Positions 5,838 through 12,800 of a DNA stretch of 30,809 nucleotides are shown one piece after another (position 1 is the first letter of the stretch; each line of letters begins with the position of its first letter). The stretch covers positions 1-30,809 of the forward strand of contig JAEDJF010000004.1 of assembly GCA_016296485.1 (NCBI GenBank), written 5' to 3'. Origin of the DNA: Oscillospiraceae bacterium (lineage in GTDB: Bacteria; Bacillota; Clostridia; Oscillospirales; Ruminococcaceae). Below the pieces are notes generated by a model. The model was given only the letters and a program-made list of their open reading frames with translations. It was not told where the DNA came from and ran no database searches. The position numbers and the translations under genes are program-made.

Positions 5838-6938
5838 ATGAACAAAAAAGCGTACAGCATTTATACCGTCGTTCTTGCGGCGGCGCTCGTTTTCGTCCTC
5901 TCGGCGGCTTGTCTCTTTTCGCCGGAGAAGGATTTTTCCGAAAGCGAAAGGCGAAAGCTCGCCAAGTTCCCGGAGCTTTCGGCGGAAACGCTCCTTAACG
6001 GAAAGTTTATGGAGGGCTTTGAAAGCTACTCTCTTGACCAGTTTCCCCTTCGGGACAGCTTCAGAAGGCTCAAGGCGTTCGCCCAGTATAACGTTTTTAA
6101 CCTCAAGGACAGCAACGGGATATACGTCGCGGACGGCTACGCCGCGAAGCTCGTCTATCCGCTTAAAGAGGGCTCCGTCCTCGACGCGGCGGCAAAGTTC
6201 GGCGAGATTTACGATTTGTATCTTGGAAACTCCGGCGGAAAAATCGTGGTTTCAATAGTCCCGGACAAGGGATATTTCCTCGGCGAAGCCAACGGCTACC
6301 CGGTGATGGACTATGAAAAGCTCGAAAAGCTCCTTACGGAAAATATGCCCTACGCCGAGTACTGCGGGATTTTCGACACCCTCTCGATAGAGGATTACTA
6401 CACCACCGACACCCATTGGCGGCAGGAAAAAATCCTTCCTGCGGCGAAAAAAATCGCCGCCGCCCTCGGCTTCGAGCTTTCGGAGCGCTACACCGAAAAC
6501 GAGGCGGAAGTCGATTTTTACGGCGTCTATTACGGACAGTCGGCGCTCCCGCTTCCTGCGGACAGGATAAACTACGTCACGAGCAAGGTGATTTCCGAAG
6601 CGACGGTCTATAACGCCGAAACGGGCGCCACCGGCGGGATTTACGACTTCGGTAAGCTCCAAAGCAAGGACCCCTATGAGTTTTTCCTCTCCGGCGCGGC
6701 GGCGCTCCTGACCGTTGAGAACCCCGCTGCGGCGGAGGAAAAGGAGCTCGTCATTTTCCGGGATTCCTTCGGCTCGGCGATTGCGCCCTATCTCATCGAG
6801 GGCTACTCCAAGGTGACCCTCGTTGACACCCGCTATATCGCCCCAGCTCTCCTGGGGGACTACGTGGACTTCACAAACTGCGACGTGCTCTTTCTTTACA
6901 GCACCCTCGTGCTCAATGAAAGCAGCGTGCTCAAATAA
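5838..6938 (+). CDS. DHHW family (AlgX/AlgJ-like) secreted acyl-transfer partner
   Basis: 366 aa. An N-terminal membrane anchor (residues about 8-27) precedes an extracellular domain. Family features are FSESERRKLAKFPELS near residues 33-48, the DQFPLRD motif at about 67-73, the catalytic-type TDTHWRQ (D191, H193, W194; a DTHW variant of the DHHW name motif), and FRDSFGSAIAPYL (putative nucleophile Ser), followed by DTRYIA. The fold is SGNH-hydrolase-like. In alginate and Dlt-type systems the equivalent proteins take the acyl group delivered by the MBOAT channel and place it on the polymer outside the cell. An AGGAGG site lies 8 nt before the ATG. It is followed by a very strong terminator, so MBOAT plus DHHW form a two-gene unit. 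Confidence 0.85.
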   Translation: MNKKAYSIYTVVLAAALVFVLSAACLFSPEKDFSESERRKLAKFPELSAETLLNGKFMEGFESYSLDQFPLRDSFRRLKAFAQYNVFNLKDSNGIYVADGYAAKLVYPLKEGSVLDAAAKFGEIYDLYLGNSGGKIVVSIVPDKGYFLGEANGYPVMDYEKLEKLLTENMPYAEYCGIFDTLSIEDYYTTDTHWRQEKILPAAKKIAAALGFELSERYTENEAEVDFYGVYYGQSALPLPADRINYVTSKVISEATVYNAETGATGGIYDFGKLQSKDPYEFFLSGAAALLTVENPAAAEEKELVIFRDSFGSAIAPYLIEGYSKVTLVDTRYIAPALLGDYVDFTNCDVLFLYSTLVLNESSVLK

Positions 6939-6941
6939 TAG

Positions 6942-6975
6942 AAAAACCGGCGGAGCCAAGGCTCCGCCGGTTTTT
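6942..6975. terminator. Bidirectional intrinsic terminator
   Basis: A perfect 16-bp inverted repeat (AAAAACCGGCGGAGCC at 6942-6957 with 6960-6975) with a minimal loop and A/T runs on both sides. It ends the DHHW unit and, on the minus strand, the bcp gene, whose stop codon touches the stem. Confidence 0.9.
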
Positions 6976-7432
6976 ACTTTTTAAGATATTCAAGAATTTC
7001 TGCGGCGTTGGTGTCGGGCTTAACTTTCGGCATCACCTTTTCGATAAGCCCCTCCTCGTCGATTATATAGGTGGAACGAACGACGCCCATGCTCACCTTG
7101 CCGTAGAGCTTTTTCTCCTGCCAGACACCGTAGTCCTCGATGACTTTGTGCTCCGGGTCGGAGAGAAGAATAAACGGAAGGTCGTATTTTTCGGCAAATT
7201 TGCGGTGGGACTCGGCGGAATCCTTGCTGATGCCGATGACGACGGCGCCGAGCTCCTTAAATTCCTCGTAAGCGCCGCCGAAGGCGCAGGCCTGGCGGGT
7301 ACAGCCCGGGGTATTGTCCTTCGGGTAGAAGTAGAGGATAACTTTTTTGCCGCGAAAATCCGAAAGGCGGACGGTGTTTCCGTCCTTGTCCGAAAGGGCA
7401 AAATCCGGCGCGGGAGTTTTAATTTCAAGCAT
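6974..7432 (-). CDS. bcp: Thioredoxin-dependent peroxiredoxin Bcp
   Basis: 152 aa, typical length for bacterioferritin comigratory protein. The thioredoxin fold holds YPKDNTPGCTRQAC with peroxidatic Cys44 and resolving Cys49 five residues later (alpha-type Bcp). Other family marks are DFALSDKDGNTV at the N terminus, the GVVRSTYIID strand and the IGISKDSAESHRKFAEKYDLPF region. It reduces hydrogen peroxide and organic hydroperoxides at the expense of thioredoxin in the cytoplasm. The start at 7432 (MLEIKTPAPDF) is chosen over the longer frame from 7486 because AAGGAGG lies 8 nt upstream and matches the family N terminus. It is transcribed from a promoter at 7504-7532 through a hairpin-containing leader. 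Confidence 0.93.
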   Translation of the reverse strand: MLEIKTPAPDFALSDKDGNTVRLSDFRGKKVILYFYPKDNTPGCTRQACAFGGAYEEFKELGAVVIGISKDSAESHRKFAEKYDLPFILLSDPEHKVIEDYGVWQEKKLYGKVSMGVVRSTYIIDEEGLIEKVMPKVKPDTNAAEILEYLKK

Positions 7433-7461
7433 GGCGAAGCCTCCTTTATTTTTTAAAGGGT

Positions 7462-7492
7462 CTCCGTTTTGGCGGCAAAACCGCAAACGGAG
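7462..7492 (-). promoter_or_regulatory. Leader stem-loop upstream of bcp
   Basis: An 8-bp outer stem (CTCCGTTT 7462-7469 with 7485-7492) and a 4-bp inner GCGG/CCGC stem around a 5-nt loop. It lies in the bcp 5' untranslated RNA, about 25 nt before the ribosome binding site. No T-run follows, so it is not a terminator; its role is unknown. Confidence 0.5.
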
Positions 7493-7503
7493 TTCACAAA
7501 TGA

Positions 7504-7532
7504 ATTATAGCATCGGGAGCGCCCCGGCGCAA
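7504..7532 (-). promoter_or_regulatory. Promoter of bcp
   Basis: Minus strand: -35 TTGCGC (7532-7527), 17-bp spacer, -10 TATAAT (7509-7504). Confidence 0.65.
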
Positions 7533-7555
7533 GACAGGGAAATAAGGTTTAAGAA

Positions 7556-7582
7556 AAAAGGACCGATAAAATCGGTCCTTTT
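7556..7582 (-). terminator. Intrinsic terminator of the tRNA transcript
   Basis: A 12-bp stem (AAAAGGACCGAT on either arm, 7556-7567 with 7571-7582), 3-nt loop, then TTCTT on the minus strand. It directly follows the CCA end of tRNA-Ser(GCU). Confidence 0.85.
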
Positions 7583-7674
7583 GGCGGAGAAGGAGGGACT
7601 CGAACCCTCGCGTCGCTTTTAACACGGCCTACGCCCTTAGCAGGGGCGCCTCGTCACCACTTGAGTACTTCTCC
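7582..7674 (-). tRNA. tRNA-Ser (anticodon GCU)
   Basis: 93 nt on the minus strand. Acceptor stem GGAGAAG (7674-7668) pairs with CTTCTCC (7592-7586), discriminator G, and CCA is encoded (7584-7582). Anticodon arm CGCCC-CTGCTAA-GGGCG gives anticodon GCU (codons AGC/AGU). There is a long variable arm, as expected for serine, and the T arm GAGGGTTCGAGTCCCTC. Very likely co-transcribed with the tRNA-Ser(UGA) just upstream. Confidence 0.95.
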
Positions 7675-7764
7675 ATATGGTAGCGTTCATAAAGAACATA
7701 TTAACTTTTTTAGCGAGGGCTCTCGGTGTGCCCTCCTGCCGTTTGCGCTTGACTTTAAGAAAGG

Positions 7765-7851
7765 TGGCGGAGAGGATGGGATTCGAACCCATGGCTCTTT
7801 CGAGTCACTGGTTTTCAAGACCAGCTCCTTAAACCGCTCGGACACCTCTCC
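7765..7851 (-). tRNA. tRNA-Ser (anticodon UGA)
   Basis: 87 nt on the minus strand. Acceptor GGAGAGG (7851-7845) pairs with CCTCTCC (7775-7769), discriminator G, and CCA is encoded. Anticodon arm CTGGT-CTTGAAA-ACCAG gives UGA (codons UCA/UCG). Long variable arm and T arm TGGGTTCGAATCCCA. The 90-nt gap to the next tRNA contains a GAGGGC/GCCCTC hairpin (7715-7735) that may guide processing. Confidence 0.95.
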
Positions 7852-7864
7852 ACGGCTGACTTTA

Positions 7865-7894
7865 AATATACCATAAAAACACGCTTTCTGTCAA
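7865..7894 (-). promoter_or_regulatory. Promoter of the tRNA-Ser pair
   Basis: Minus strand: consensus -35 TTGACA (7894-7889), 18-bp spacer, extended -10 TGGTATATT (7873-7865), 14 nt before the first tRNA base. Confidence 0.8.
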
Positions 7895-7945
7895 CACTAT
7901 TTTTATGTTTTTGAAGTTTTTTATACTTAAAATTAAGGAAACCTA

Positions 7946-7974
7946 TTGACAAACAAAGCGGCTGGGTATATTCT
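7946..7974 (+). promoter_or_regulatory. Promoter of the GntR-ABC operon
   Basis: Consensus -35 TTGACA (7946-7951). The -10 is either TATATT at 7967-7972 (15-bp spacer) or TATTCT at 7969-7974 (17-bp spacer). The palindromic operator begins at the downstream edge. Confidence 0.7.
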
Positions 7975-7995
7975 GTATATACTGTTTATATACAG
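7973..7995 (+). promoter_or_regulatory. Operator of the GntR/YtrA-like regulator
   Basis: A perfect 9-bp inverted repeat CTGTATATA (7973-7981) and TATATACAG (7987-7995) with a 5-nt spacer, between the -10 box and the TTGGAGG ribosome binding site. Its place over the transcription start predicts simple autorepression by the first gene of the operon. Confidence 0.8.
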
Positions 7996-8011
7996 TTGGA
8001 GGTACCACCAT

Positions 8012-8395
8012 ATGGATATAATCATCAGCAACGCGGACTCCCGCCCCATTTACGAACAGGTCACCGCGCAGATAAAAAGCGAAATAATTTCCGGAAATCT
8101 TGCCGAAGGGGACGCCCTTCCCTCGATACGGAACCTTGCGAAGGACCTTCGCATCAGCGTTATTACGACAAAGCGCGCCTATGACGAGCTCGAAAAAGAG
8201 GGCTTTATCAACACCGTCGCGGGCAAGGGCTGTTTCGTTGCGAAGAAGAACCTTGAGTTTATCAAAGAACAGAATCTTCGCCGAATCGAGGATTACATAA
8301 GGAAGATAATCGAACTCGGAAAGCCCGTCGGAATATCCAAAGAGGAAATTTTTGAAATGTACGACCTGATTTCAAAGGAGGAGACGAAAGAATGA
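8012..8395 (+). CDS. GntR family regulator, YtrA subfamily
   Basis: 127 aa. An N-terminal winged helix (residues about 8-75) carries the GntR pattern PIYEQVTAQIKSEIISGNLAEGDALPS, then IRNLAKDLRISVITTKRAYDELEKEGFI and the wing VAGKGCFVA. Only a short helical tail follows (about 50 residues), the mark of the YtrA subfamily, which lacks a large effector domain and controls ABC transporter operons. The start at 8012 is used because TTGGAGG lies 9 nt before it and relatives begin MDIIIS...; an upstream in-frame start at 7946 would lie inside the -35. The stop overlaps the ATPase start (ATGA), so the genes are translationally coupled. Expected to repress its own operon through the palindrome at 7973-7995. 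Confidence 0.9.
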   Translation: MDIIISNADSRPIYEQVTAQIKSEIISGNLAEGDALPSIRNLAKDLRISVITTKRAYDELEKEGFINTVAGKGCFVAKKNLEFIKEQNLRRIEDYIRKIIELGKPVGISKEEIFEMYDLISKEETKE

Positions 8396-9243
8396 ACGCC
8401 ATTGAGGTGAGCGGTCTTTGTAAATCCTATCCGGATTTTGAGCTTCGCGGCGTGAGCTTCGTTCTGCCCGAGGGAAGCATCCTGGGGCTTGCGGGCGAAA
8501 ACGGCGCGGGCAAATCCACCACCATTAAACTTATTATGAACGCCATTGAGCGCGGAGACGGAACCGTCACCGTCCTCGGCGTTGACAACCGCGCCAAGGA
8601 GTTCACCGACCTTAAAAACGACATCGGCGTGGTCCTTGACGAAGCGTATTTTCCTGCGGTGCTGACGACGAAAAAGGTCTGCGCCGTGATGAGAAACACC
8701 TATAAAAACTGGAGCGACGAGGTCTTTTGGGACTATATAAAGCGCTTTTCCCTTCCGAGGGACAAAAAATTCAAGGAGTTCTCCCGGGGAATGAAAATGA
8801 AGCTCGCTATCGCCGTCGCCCTTTCCCACGACCCGAAGCTGCTCATTCTTGACGAGGCGACCGGCGGTCTCGACCCCGTTGCCCGGGACGAAATCCTCGA
8901 TATTTTCGAGGATTTCACAAGGGACGAGCATCATTCGATACTCTTTTCCTCCCACATAGTGAGCGATATGGAAAAGCTCTGCGACTACTTCGCGTTCATA
9001 CATAAGGGAAAGCTTGTCCTTTTCGACGAAAAGGACAAAATCCTTTCGGACTACGCCGTGCTCAAGCTTCCGAAAGCGAAGCTCGAGGAGATTCCGAAGG
9101 AAGCCGTCCACGGAGTGAAGGAGACGCCCTACGGCGTTGAAGCGCTGGTGGAGCGGGAAAAGCTCTCGCCGGAGTTTAGCTTTGAGCACACCACCCTTGA
9201 GGACGTAATTCTTTTTCTTGCGAAGGAGGAAACAAGACGATGA
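8392..9243 (+). CDS. ABC transporter ATP-binding protein (YtrB/BcrA-like)
   Basis: 283 aa. Walker A GENGAGKS at 35-42, ABC signature FSRGMKMKL near 130-138 (the usual SGG reads SRG), Walker B LLILDEATGGLD at 150-161, and the switch His in LFSSHIVSD. A C-terminal extension of about 70 residues is typical for ABC-2 exporters linked to YtrA-type regulators. It should dimerise and power the permease encoded by the next gene, which overlaps it by 4 bp. The substrate is unknown; related systems respond to cell-wall-active antibiotics or lipid-II-binding peptides, which is family knowledge and not shown here. Confidence 0.92.
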   Translation: MNAIEVSGLCKSYPDFELRGVSFVLPEGSILGLAGENGAGKSTTIKLIMNAIERGDGTVTVLGVDNRAKEFTDLKNDIGVVLDEAYFPAVLTTKKVCAVMRNTYKNWSDEVFWDYIKRFSLPRDKKFKEFSRGMKMKLAIAVALSHDPKLLILDEATGGLDPVARDEILDIFEDFTRDEHHSILFSSHIVSDMEKLCDYFAFIHKGKLVLFDEKDKILSDYAVLKLPKAKLEEIPKEAVHGVKETPYGVEALVEREKLSPEFSFEHTTLEDVILFLAKEETRR

Positions 9244-9851
9244 AAGGGCTTTTAATAAAAGATTTTTACACGGTTGCGCCGCAAATAAAAATTTTCCTCT
9301 TAATGGGCGTCGTTATAGCCCTCTCCACCTCGGGGGAGATGGTCCCGTTCATTGTCCTCTACGCGTCGATGCTGTCGATGACGGCAATGGCCTACGACGA
9401 GCAGTGCAAATGGGGCGTTTTCGCGGATATGCTGCCCTGTTCCGCCTTTGACAGCGTTTTCTGCAAATACCTGCTGGGTTGGGCGGTAGTGGCTATAATG
9501 GAAGTCCTCTGCTTCGCTTCCCAACTCATTTACTCCGTTATAATCGGCGGCGGCTCCGCTATGGAGGTGGCGCTGATGCAGGTGCTCTATATCTCGATAG
9601 CAATGATTTTGCAGGCGATAAACCTTCCGCTGATGTTCCTTTTTGGCGTTGAAAAGGGAAGAATCTGGTTCATGCTTTTTAACATAGCCGCGGTGGTGCT
9701 CTCTTTCGGCGCAAGCGAAAAGCTTGCGGAGGACGCCCCGGGGGTCAGCCTTCCGTTCCCGGCGGCGGTGGGCGCGGCGGCGCTTCTGGCGGTTTTAGCG
9801 AGCGTAGTTTCCGTTTTCCTTTCGGTGAAGTTTTATAATAAAAATAGATAA
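9240..9851 (+). CDS. ABC-2 type permease (ABC2_membrane_5-like)
   Basis: 203 aa with about six membrane segments. The start MKGLLIKDFYTV is typical of the small ABC-2 permeases paired with YtrA-type regulators, and the motif CKWGVFADMLPCSAFDSVFCKYLLGW resembles the family loop (usually W...LP.SR...V..KY). It forms the membrane channel with the preceding ATPase. Start overlaps the ATPase stop by 4 bp. The gene is followed by a strong terminator at 9872-9900, so regulator, ATPase and permease make a closed three-gene operon. Confidence 0.85.
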   Translation: MKGLLIKDFYTVAPQIKIFLLMGVVIALSTSGEMVPFIVLYASMLSMTAMAYDEQCKWGVFADMLPCSAFDSVFCKYLLGWAVVAIMEVLCFASQLIYSVIIGGGSAMEVALMQVLYISIAMILQAINLPLMFLFGVEKGRIWFMLFNIAAVVLSFGASEKLAEDAPGVSLPFPAAVGAAALLAVLASVVSVFLSVKFYNKNR

Positions 9852-9871
9852 AGCACAGTTTACAAAAAAAG

Positions 9872-9900
9872 CTCCCGCTGAAATTTTCAGCGGGAGTTTT
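9872..9900. terminator. Bidirectional intrinsic terminator
   Basis: Stem CTCCCGCTGA (9872-9881) with 9887-9896, loop AATTT, TTTT after it on the plus strand and a run of seven T after it on the minus strand. It closes the permease operon and the FliB-like/DUF4317 operon; the FliB-like stop codon lies in the stem. Confidence 0.9.
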
Positions 9901-10831
9901 CTATAATTTCTATGATTTTTTCGATGTTTTCGTCCGAATATTCAATCTCCGAGGAATAGAGCCTTGCGATTTCGCAAAGGGTGGAAAGCCCGGGGCTTTC
10001 GCCCCTTTGCGCCCAAAGGGCGCAAAAGATTCCCCGGACGATTAGAAAGCTCAAAACGGCGAAAGCCGCAGTTTCGGCAGTACCGTCGGGCGAAAGGTGG
10101 CGGAAAAGGAAATAGACGAGAAGCTGCTCGAAAGGAATTTCGAGCTCACGGTGCTCAAAATCCGCCCCGGCGTCGCCGCCGGAATTTTTGAGCACGGAGA
10201 GGTAACTGTCCCACTCCGGATCCATTCTTTCCAGCGCCGAATAGACGTTTGCCCAGTCGGCAGGGCTCTTTTCCGGAAGGTTCGCGCCGCAAAGGGCGAG
10301 CGCTTTCTTTGCTCTGTCTGAAACGGGCTTCCGGCGGTTCTGCGCCGCCAGGAAGACCTCGTCCCGGAGGGCGAAAAATTCCCGTTCCTCCTCAAAGAGC
10401 TCCTCCGCTTCGCCGTCGTCGGAAAGGAGAGCGAGGGAAAAGGGCTCCTCGCGCCCCAGTATGAGCTTCGCCGCCGCCTCGCAGCAGAGCCCGAGCCCCA
10501 TTTCGGTCCGGTCGGAATAGAAATTCCGAAAGCGCGGGTGGTCGTCGCAAATCTGGCAGAGGGCTCCTTCGCCCAGGGTGAGGATTATGTCGCAAAGCCC
10601 GTGCTCATTGAGAAAGGGACAGCGTTCCCCCTCTGAAAGCGCGAAATGGGCGCAGCCGTCCTCCTCGGAGATATTTTCTCCGAGGCGCTTTCCGAAAGCG
10701 CCGGGAACGCTTTTATAGTATTCAAGGCTTTCGCCGTCAATATCAATTTCCCAGCCGGCGCAGCAGCTGTGCCGGCAGTCGCCGGCGATACAGCGGAAAT
10801 TTTCGTAGTAGTTCGGCGCGAAAAGCTTCAT
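9887..10831 (-). CDS. Cysteine-cluster protein of the flagellin lysine-N-methylase (FliB-like) family
   Basis: 314 aa. A cysteine-rich N-terminal half has C14, C19, C23 and C24 in FRCIAGDCRHSCCAGW, then C60, C72 (CPFLNEHGLC with C80), C92 and C95 (LCQICDDHPR) and the CC pair at 116-117. This is the pattern of the 'flagellin lysine-N-methylase' annotated group, related to CxxCxxCC/YkgJ Fe-S or zinc proteins. The C-terminal half is helical. Proteins of this family are widespread in non-motile Clostridia, and no flagellar gene is present here, so the methylase name should be treated with care. It starts 5 bp after the DUF4317 stop, using a GAGG inside that gene's end, and is co-transcribed with it. 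Confidence 0.8.
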   Translation of the reverse strand: MKLFAPNYYENFRCIAGDCRHSCCAGWEIDIDGESLEYYKSVPGAFGKRLGENISEEDGCAHFALSEGERCPFLNEHGLCDIILTLGEGALCQICDDHPRFRNFYSDRTEMGLGLCCEAAAKLILGREEPFSLALLSDDGEAEELFEEEREFFALRDEVFLAAQNRRKPVSDRAKKALALCGANLPEKSPADWANVYSALERMDPEWDSYLSVLKNSGGDAGADFEHRELEIPFEQLLVYFLFRHLSPDGTAETAAFAVLSFLIVRGIFCALWAQRGESPGLSTLCEIARLYSSEIEYSDENIEKIIEIIENSR

Positions 10832-10836
10832 AACGA

Positions 10837-11973
10837 TCAGTCCTCGGTGATGCGCACGTTGACGCCGTTTATCATAACGCCCTCGTCCGCCGGGATAAGT
10901 ATGTATTTGCGCCCGTTAATGATTTTCGTCTCGACCATATAGCTCGCCTCGGGCACGACGGTTATCTTGACGTTCGGGGTCACGAGCTCAAATTTCTTGC
11001 TGTCGATGATGTTCTTCGGGTTGAGGGATTTTTCGCTCCCGAAATGCTCGGTGCAGCGCTCCTTGAAGGTTTCGACGCGCTCCTTGGCAACGCCGCTGCT
11101 CTCGAGGATTTCGCCAACCTCTCTCTGGCTGAACTCAAGGGGAGCGGGGTCACGGCTCTCCTTGTGCTGCTCAAGGCGCTCTCTTATCTGCTCGTGGACG
11201 GACTGGAGCACGTCGAAACAGCAGTCCTCCTCAAGGGACTCCGCCAGAACGCTCTGGAAAGTTTCCTTCTGTTCCTCTGCGGGCATGGGTGGCTCAATAT
11301 GGAAAACAGAGTCCACAAATTCCTGGTGGGCGTCGCCGGCGTCACGGGTGTACATAAGGGCGTTATAGATGTTCGCCGCCCGGTCGTCGAAGGCGGGGAA
11401 CATAAAGCCGAGCTCCGGGGCGGCGACGGTCTGGGGGAAGGTGCAGTTGTGGAAGGCGTTTTCGCCCACGACGTAGCCAAGCTCGGTCTTGCTCTCGTTG
11501 ACGGGGCAGATTGAGCAGACAAAATAGGAGAACATCGTCTCCGAGGCGTCCTCGACGCCGAGACCGTCGGTGCCTTTAAACGGCACGTCGTAAACGTCCG
11601 CCGCAAGAAGAATCACGTAGTTGCTGTCGCCGAAGGAGACGGAGCTTATGACCTTTTGGTAAAACTCCTCCCGAAGCTCCCGATTGTCCATATCGGAGCG
11701 AAGCCCCATCAAAAGCCGATGCTCCTCGCTGTCCGCCACCTGCTGGGTGGAAAACTCGATGTCCACGAGGTTGCGCCCGAGCCCTCCGGAAAGGGCTTTC
11801 TTGAAAAGCCCGAGATAGCGCTCCGCCTCCGTCTGGGGCATTACGGAAAGGGGCTCGTCAAGATAGGAAATTATCTCCTTGGTGCTGCTGACGAAGCAGC
11901 CGTAAATTTTGTTTATGCAGTTTTTATCGAACGCCAGCCGGCGGCGGATTTCGTTAAGTTCTTTCTGGTTCAT
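10837..11973 (-). CDS. DUF4317 family protein
   Basis: 378 aa, close to the usual length. It matches the DUF4317 pattern: start MNQKELNEIRRRLAFDKNCINKIYGCFVS, the middle SVSFGDSNYVILLAADVYDVP, FSYFVCSICPVNESK, and the C-terminal DSKKFELVTPNVKITVVPE...KYILIPADEGVMINGV. The family is nearly confined to Firmicutes and has no assigned function; no catalytic motif, signal peptide or membrane segment is visible, so it is probably cytoplasmic. It is the first gene of a two-gene unit with the FliB-like protein. Start ATG at 11973 with GAGG 5 nt upstream. Confidence 0.85.
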   Translation of the reverse strand: MNQKELNEIRRRLAFDKNCINKIYGCFVSSTKEIISYLDEPLSVMPQTEAERYLGLFKKALSGGLGRNLVDIEFSTQQVADSEEHRLLMGLRSDMDNRELREEFYQKVISSVSFGDSNYVILLAADVYDVPFKGTDGLGVEDASETMFSYFVCSICPVNESKTELGYVVGENAFHNCTFPQTVAAPELGFMFPAFDDRAANIYNALMYTRDAGDAHQEFVDSVFHIEPPMPAEEQKETFQSVLAESLEEDCCFDVLQSVHEQIRERLEQHKESRDPAPLEFSQREVGEILESSGVAKERVETFKERCTEHFGSEKSLNPKNIIDSKKFELVTPNVKITVVPEASYMVETKIINGRKYILIPADEGVMINGVNVRITED

Positions 11974-12010
11974 ACTGTCCTCGCTTTTAAAATAAATTTG
12001 TTACCCGGTA

Positions 12011-12019
12011 ATTATAGCA
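12011..12019 (-). promoter_or_regulatory. Extended -10 promoter of the DUF4317 operon
   Basis: Minus strand TGC-TATAAT (12019-12011), about 40 nt before the start codon. No good -35 is present at 17 bp, as often for extended -10 promoters. Confidence 0.6.
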
Positions 12020-12069
12020 CAAATACTTCTTCGCCGCCACAAAAAAATCCTCAATATTTCTGCGGAAAA

Positions 12070-12111
12070 AAGTAAAATATAATTGACATTAAGTAAAATT
12101 TATGCTACTTT
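12070..12111 (+). promoter_or_regulatory. Promoter and repeat elements of the XRE regulator operon
   Basis: -35 TTGACA (12083-12088), 17-bp spacer, extended -10 TGCTACTTT (12103-12111). A direct repeat AAGTAAAAT occurs at 12070-12078 and 12091-12099 (21 bp apart, two helical turns), and AAGTA (12091-12095) is inverted as TACTT (12106-12110) across the -10. These are candidate autoregulatory sites. Confidence 0.6.
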
Positions 12112-12129
12112 CTTCGCAGAGGTGATTAT

Positions 12130-12342
12130 ATGGGCAAAAATATCGCCATAAAGACCGCAAGGGCGGCTCTTGAAATGACGCAGCAGGATTTGGCGAAGGC
12201 GGTGGGCGTTTCGCGCCAGACCATAAACGCCATCGAAAAAGGGGAATATAACCCGACCATAAGGCTTTGCAGGGCGATTTGCCGCGCCCTCGGGAAAAGC
12301 CTTGACGAACTTTTTTGGGAGGATGAGAGCGATGAAAACTAA
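12130..12342 (+). CDS. Small XRE family regulator (YozG-like)
   Basis: 70 aa, essentially one Cro/C1-type helix-turn-helix domain: RAALEMTQQDLAKAVGVSRQTINAIEKGEYNPTIRLCRAICRALGKSLDELF. This is the typical single-domain YozG-type regulator of Firmicutes, which usually pairs with one or more small membrane proteins. Ribosome binding site GAGGTGA lies 6 nt before the ATG. The next gene overlaps its end by 11 bp, so coupling is expected. It probably represses its own promoter. Confidence 0.9.
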   Translation: MGKNIAIKTARAALEMTQQDLAKAVGVSRQTINAIEKGEYNPTIRLCRAICRALGKSLDELFWEDESDEN

Positions 12343-12796
12343 AACGGTTCTTGACGAAAGACAGGAAAAGGAGCTCCTTGAGCTGGAGCACAGACTTTGC
12401 TGGACGGCTTACGGCGGGATTTTTGTTCTCCTATTGGCGCAGGCGCTTTTGGAGGCGGGCGGAGTGTTTGAGAATATTCCGAGCTTCTTCGGGGAGTGGC
12501 TGCTTCTGATGATTCTGAGCATCTGCGGAGTTGTCGGCTGTCTGCGGCGTGGGATCTGGAGCCGGGGGTTTAAGCCCAGCCGGAAAACGAATATCATTGT
12601 GAGCGTCATCAGCGCCGCCATCGTCGGCGGATTTATGCTCGCGGTGACAATTTTAAGGGAAATGGATATTAAAAACACCCTTATCCTTTGCGGTGGAACC
12701 GCCGCCGTGGCGTTTCTTGCCGCTTATGTTCTTTTGGAGCTCTCGGCGAAGAAATTCAGAAAGATAGAGGAAAAGCTCGAAGGCGGGGAGGAATAA
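12332..12796 (+). CDS. Small four-helix membrane protein paired with the XRE regulator (DUF6773/DUF2178-like)
   Basis: 154 aa. A cytosolic N terminus with the DERQEKELLELEHR motif is followed by four hydrophobic segments (about residues 24-43, 51-68, 86-106, 113-131) and a basic/acidic tail KKFRKIEEKLEGGEE. The DERQ start and architecture resemble the small membrane proteins found next to YozG-type regulators (DUF6773/DUF2178/DUF3796 groups); the exact family is not certain. Function unknown; a membrane sensor controlling the regulator is inferred from the constant pairing. The start at 12332 is preferred to in-frame 12302 because GGGAGG lies 9 nt before it. Confidence 0.75.
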   Translation: MKTKTVLDERQEKELLELEHRLCWTAYGGIFVLLLAQALLEAGGVFENIPSFFGEWLLLMILSICGVVGCLRRGIWSRGFKPSRKTNIIVSVISAAIVGGFMLAVTILREMDIKNTLILCGGTAAVAFLAAYVLLELSAKKFRKIEEKLEGGEE

Positions 12797-12800
12797 TACC

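Noticed and set aside
7715..7735. GAGGGC/GCCCTC hairpin between the two tRNA genes as a terminator
   Set aside because: On the minus strand it is followed by A residues, not T, so termination there is unlikely; a processing role is only possible.
9887..10831. Evidence of a flagellar locus from the FliB-like family name
   Set aside because: No flagellar or chemotaxis gene is in the window and the family is common in non-motile Clostridia.
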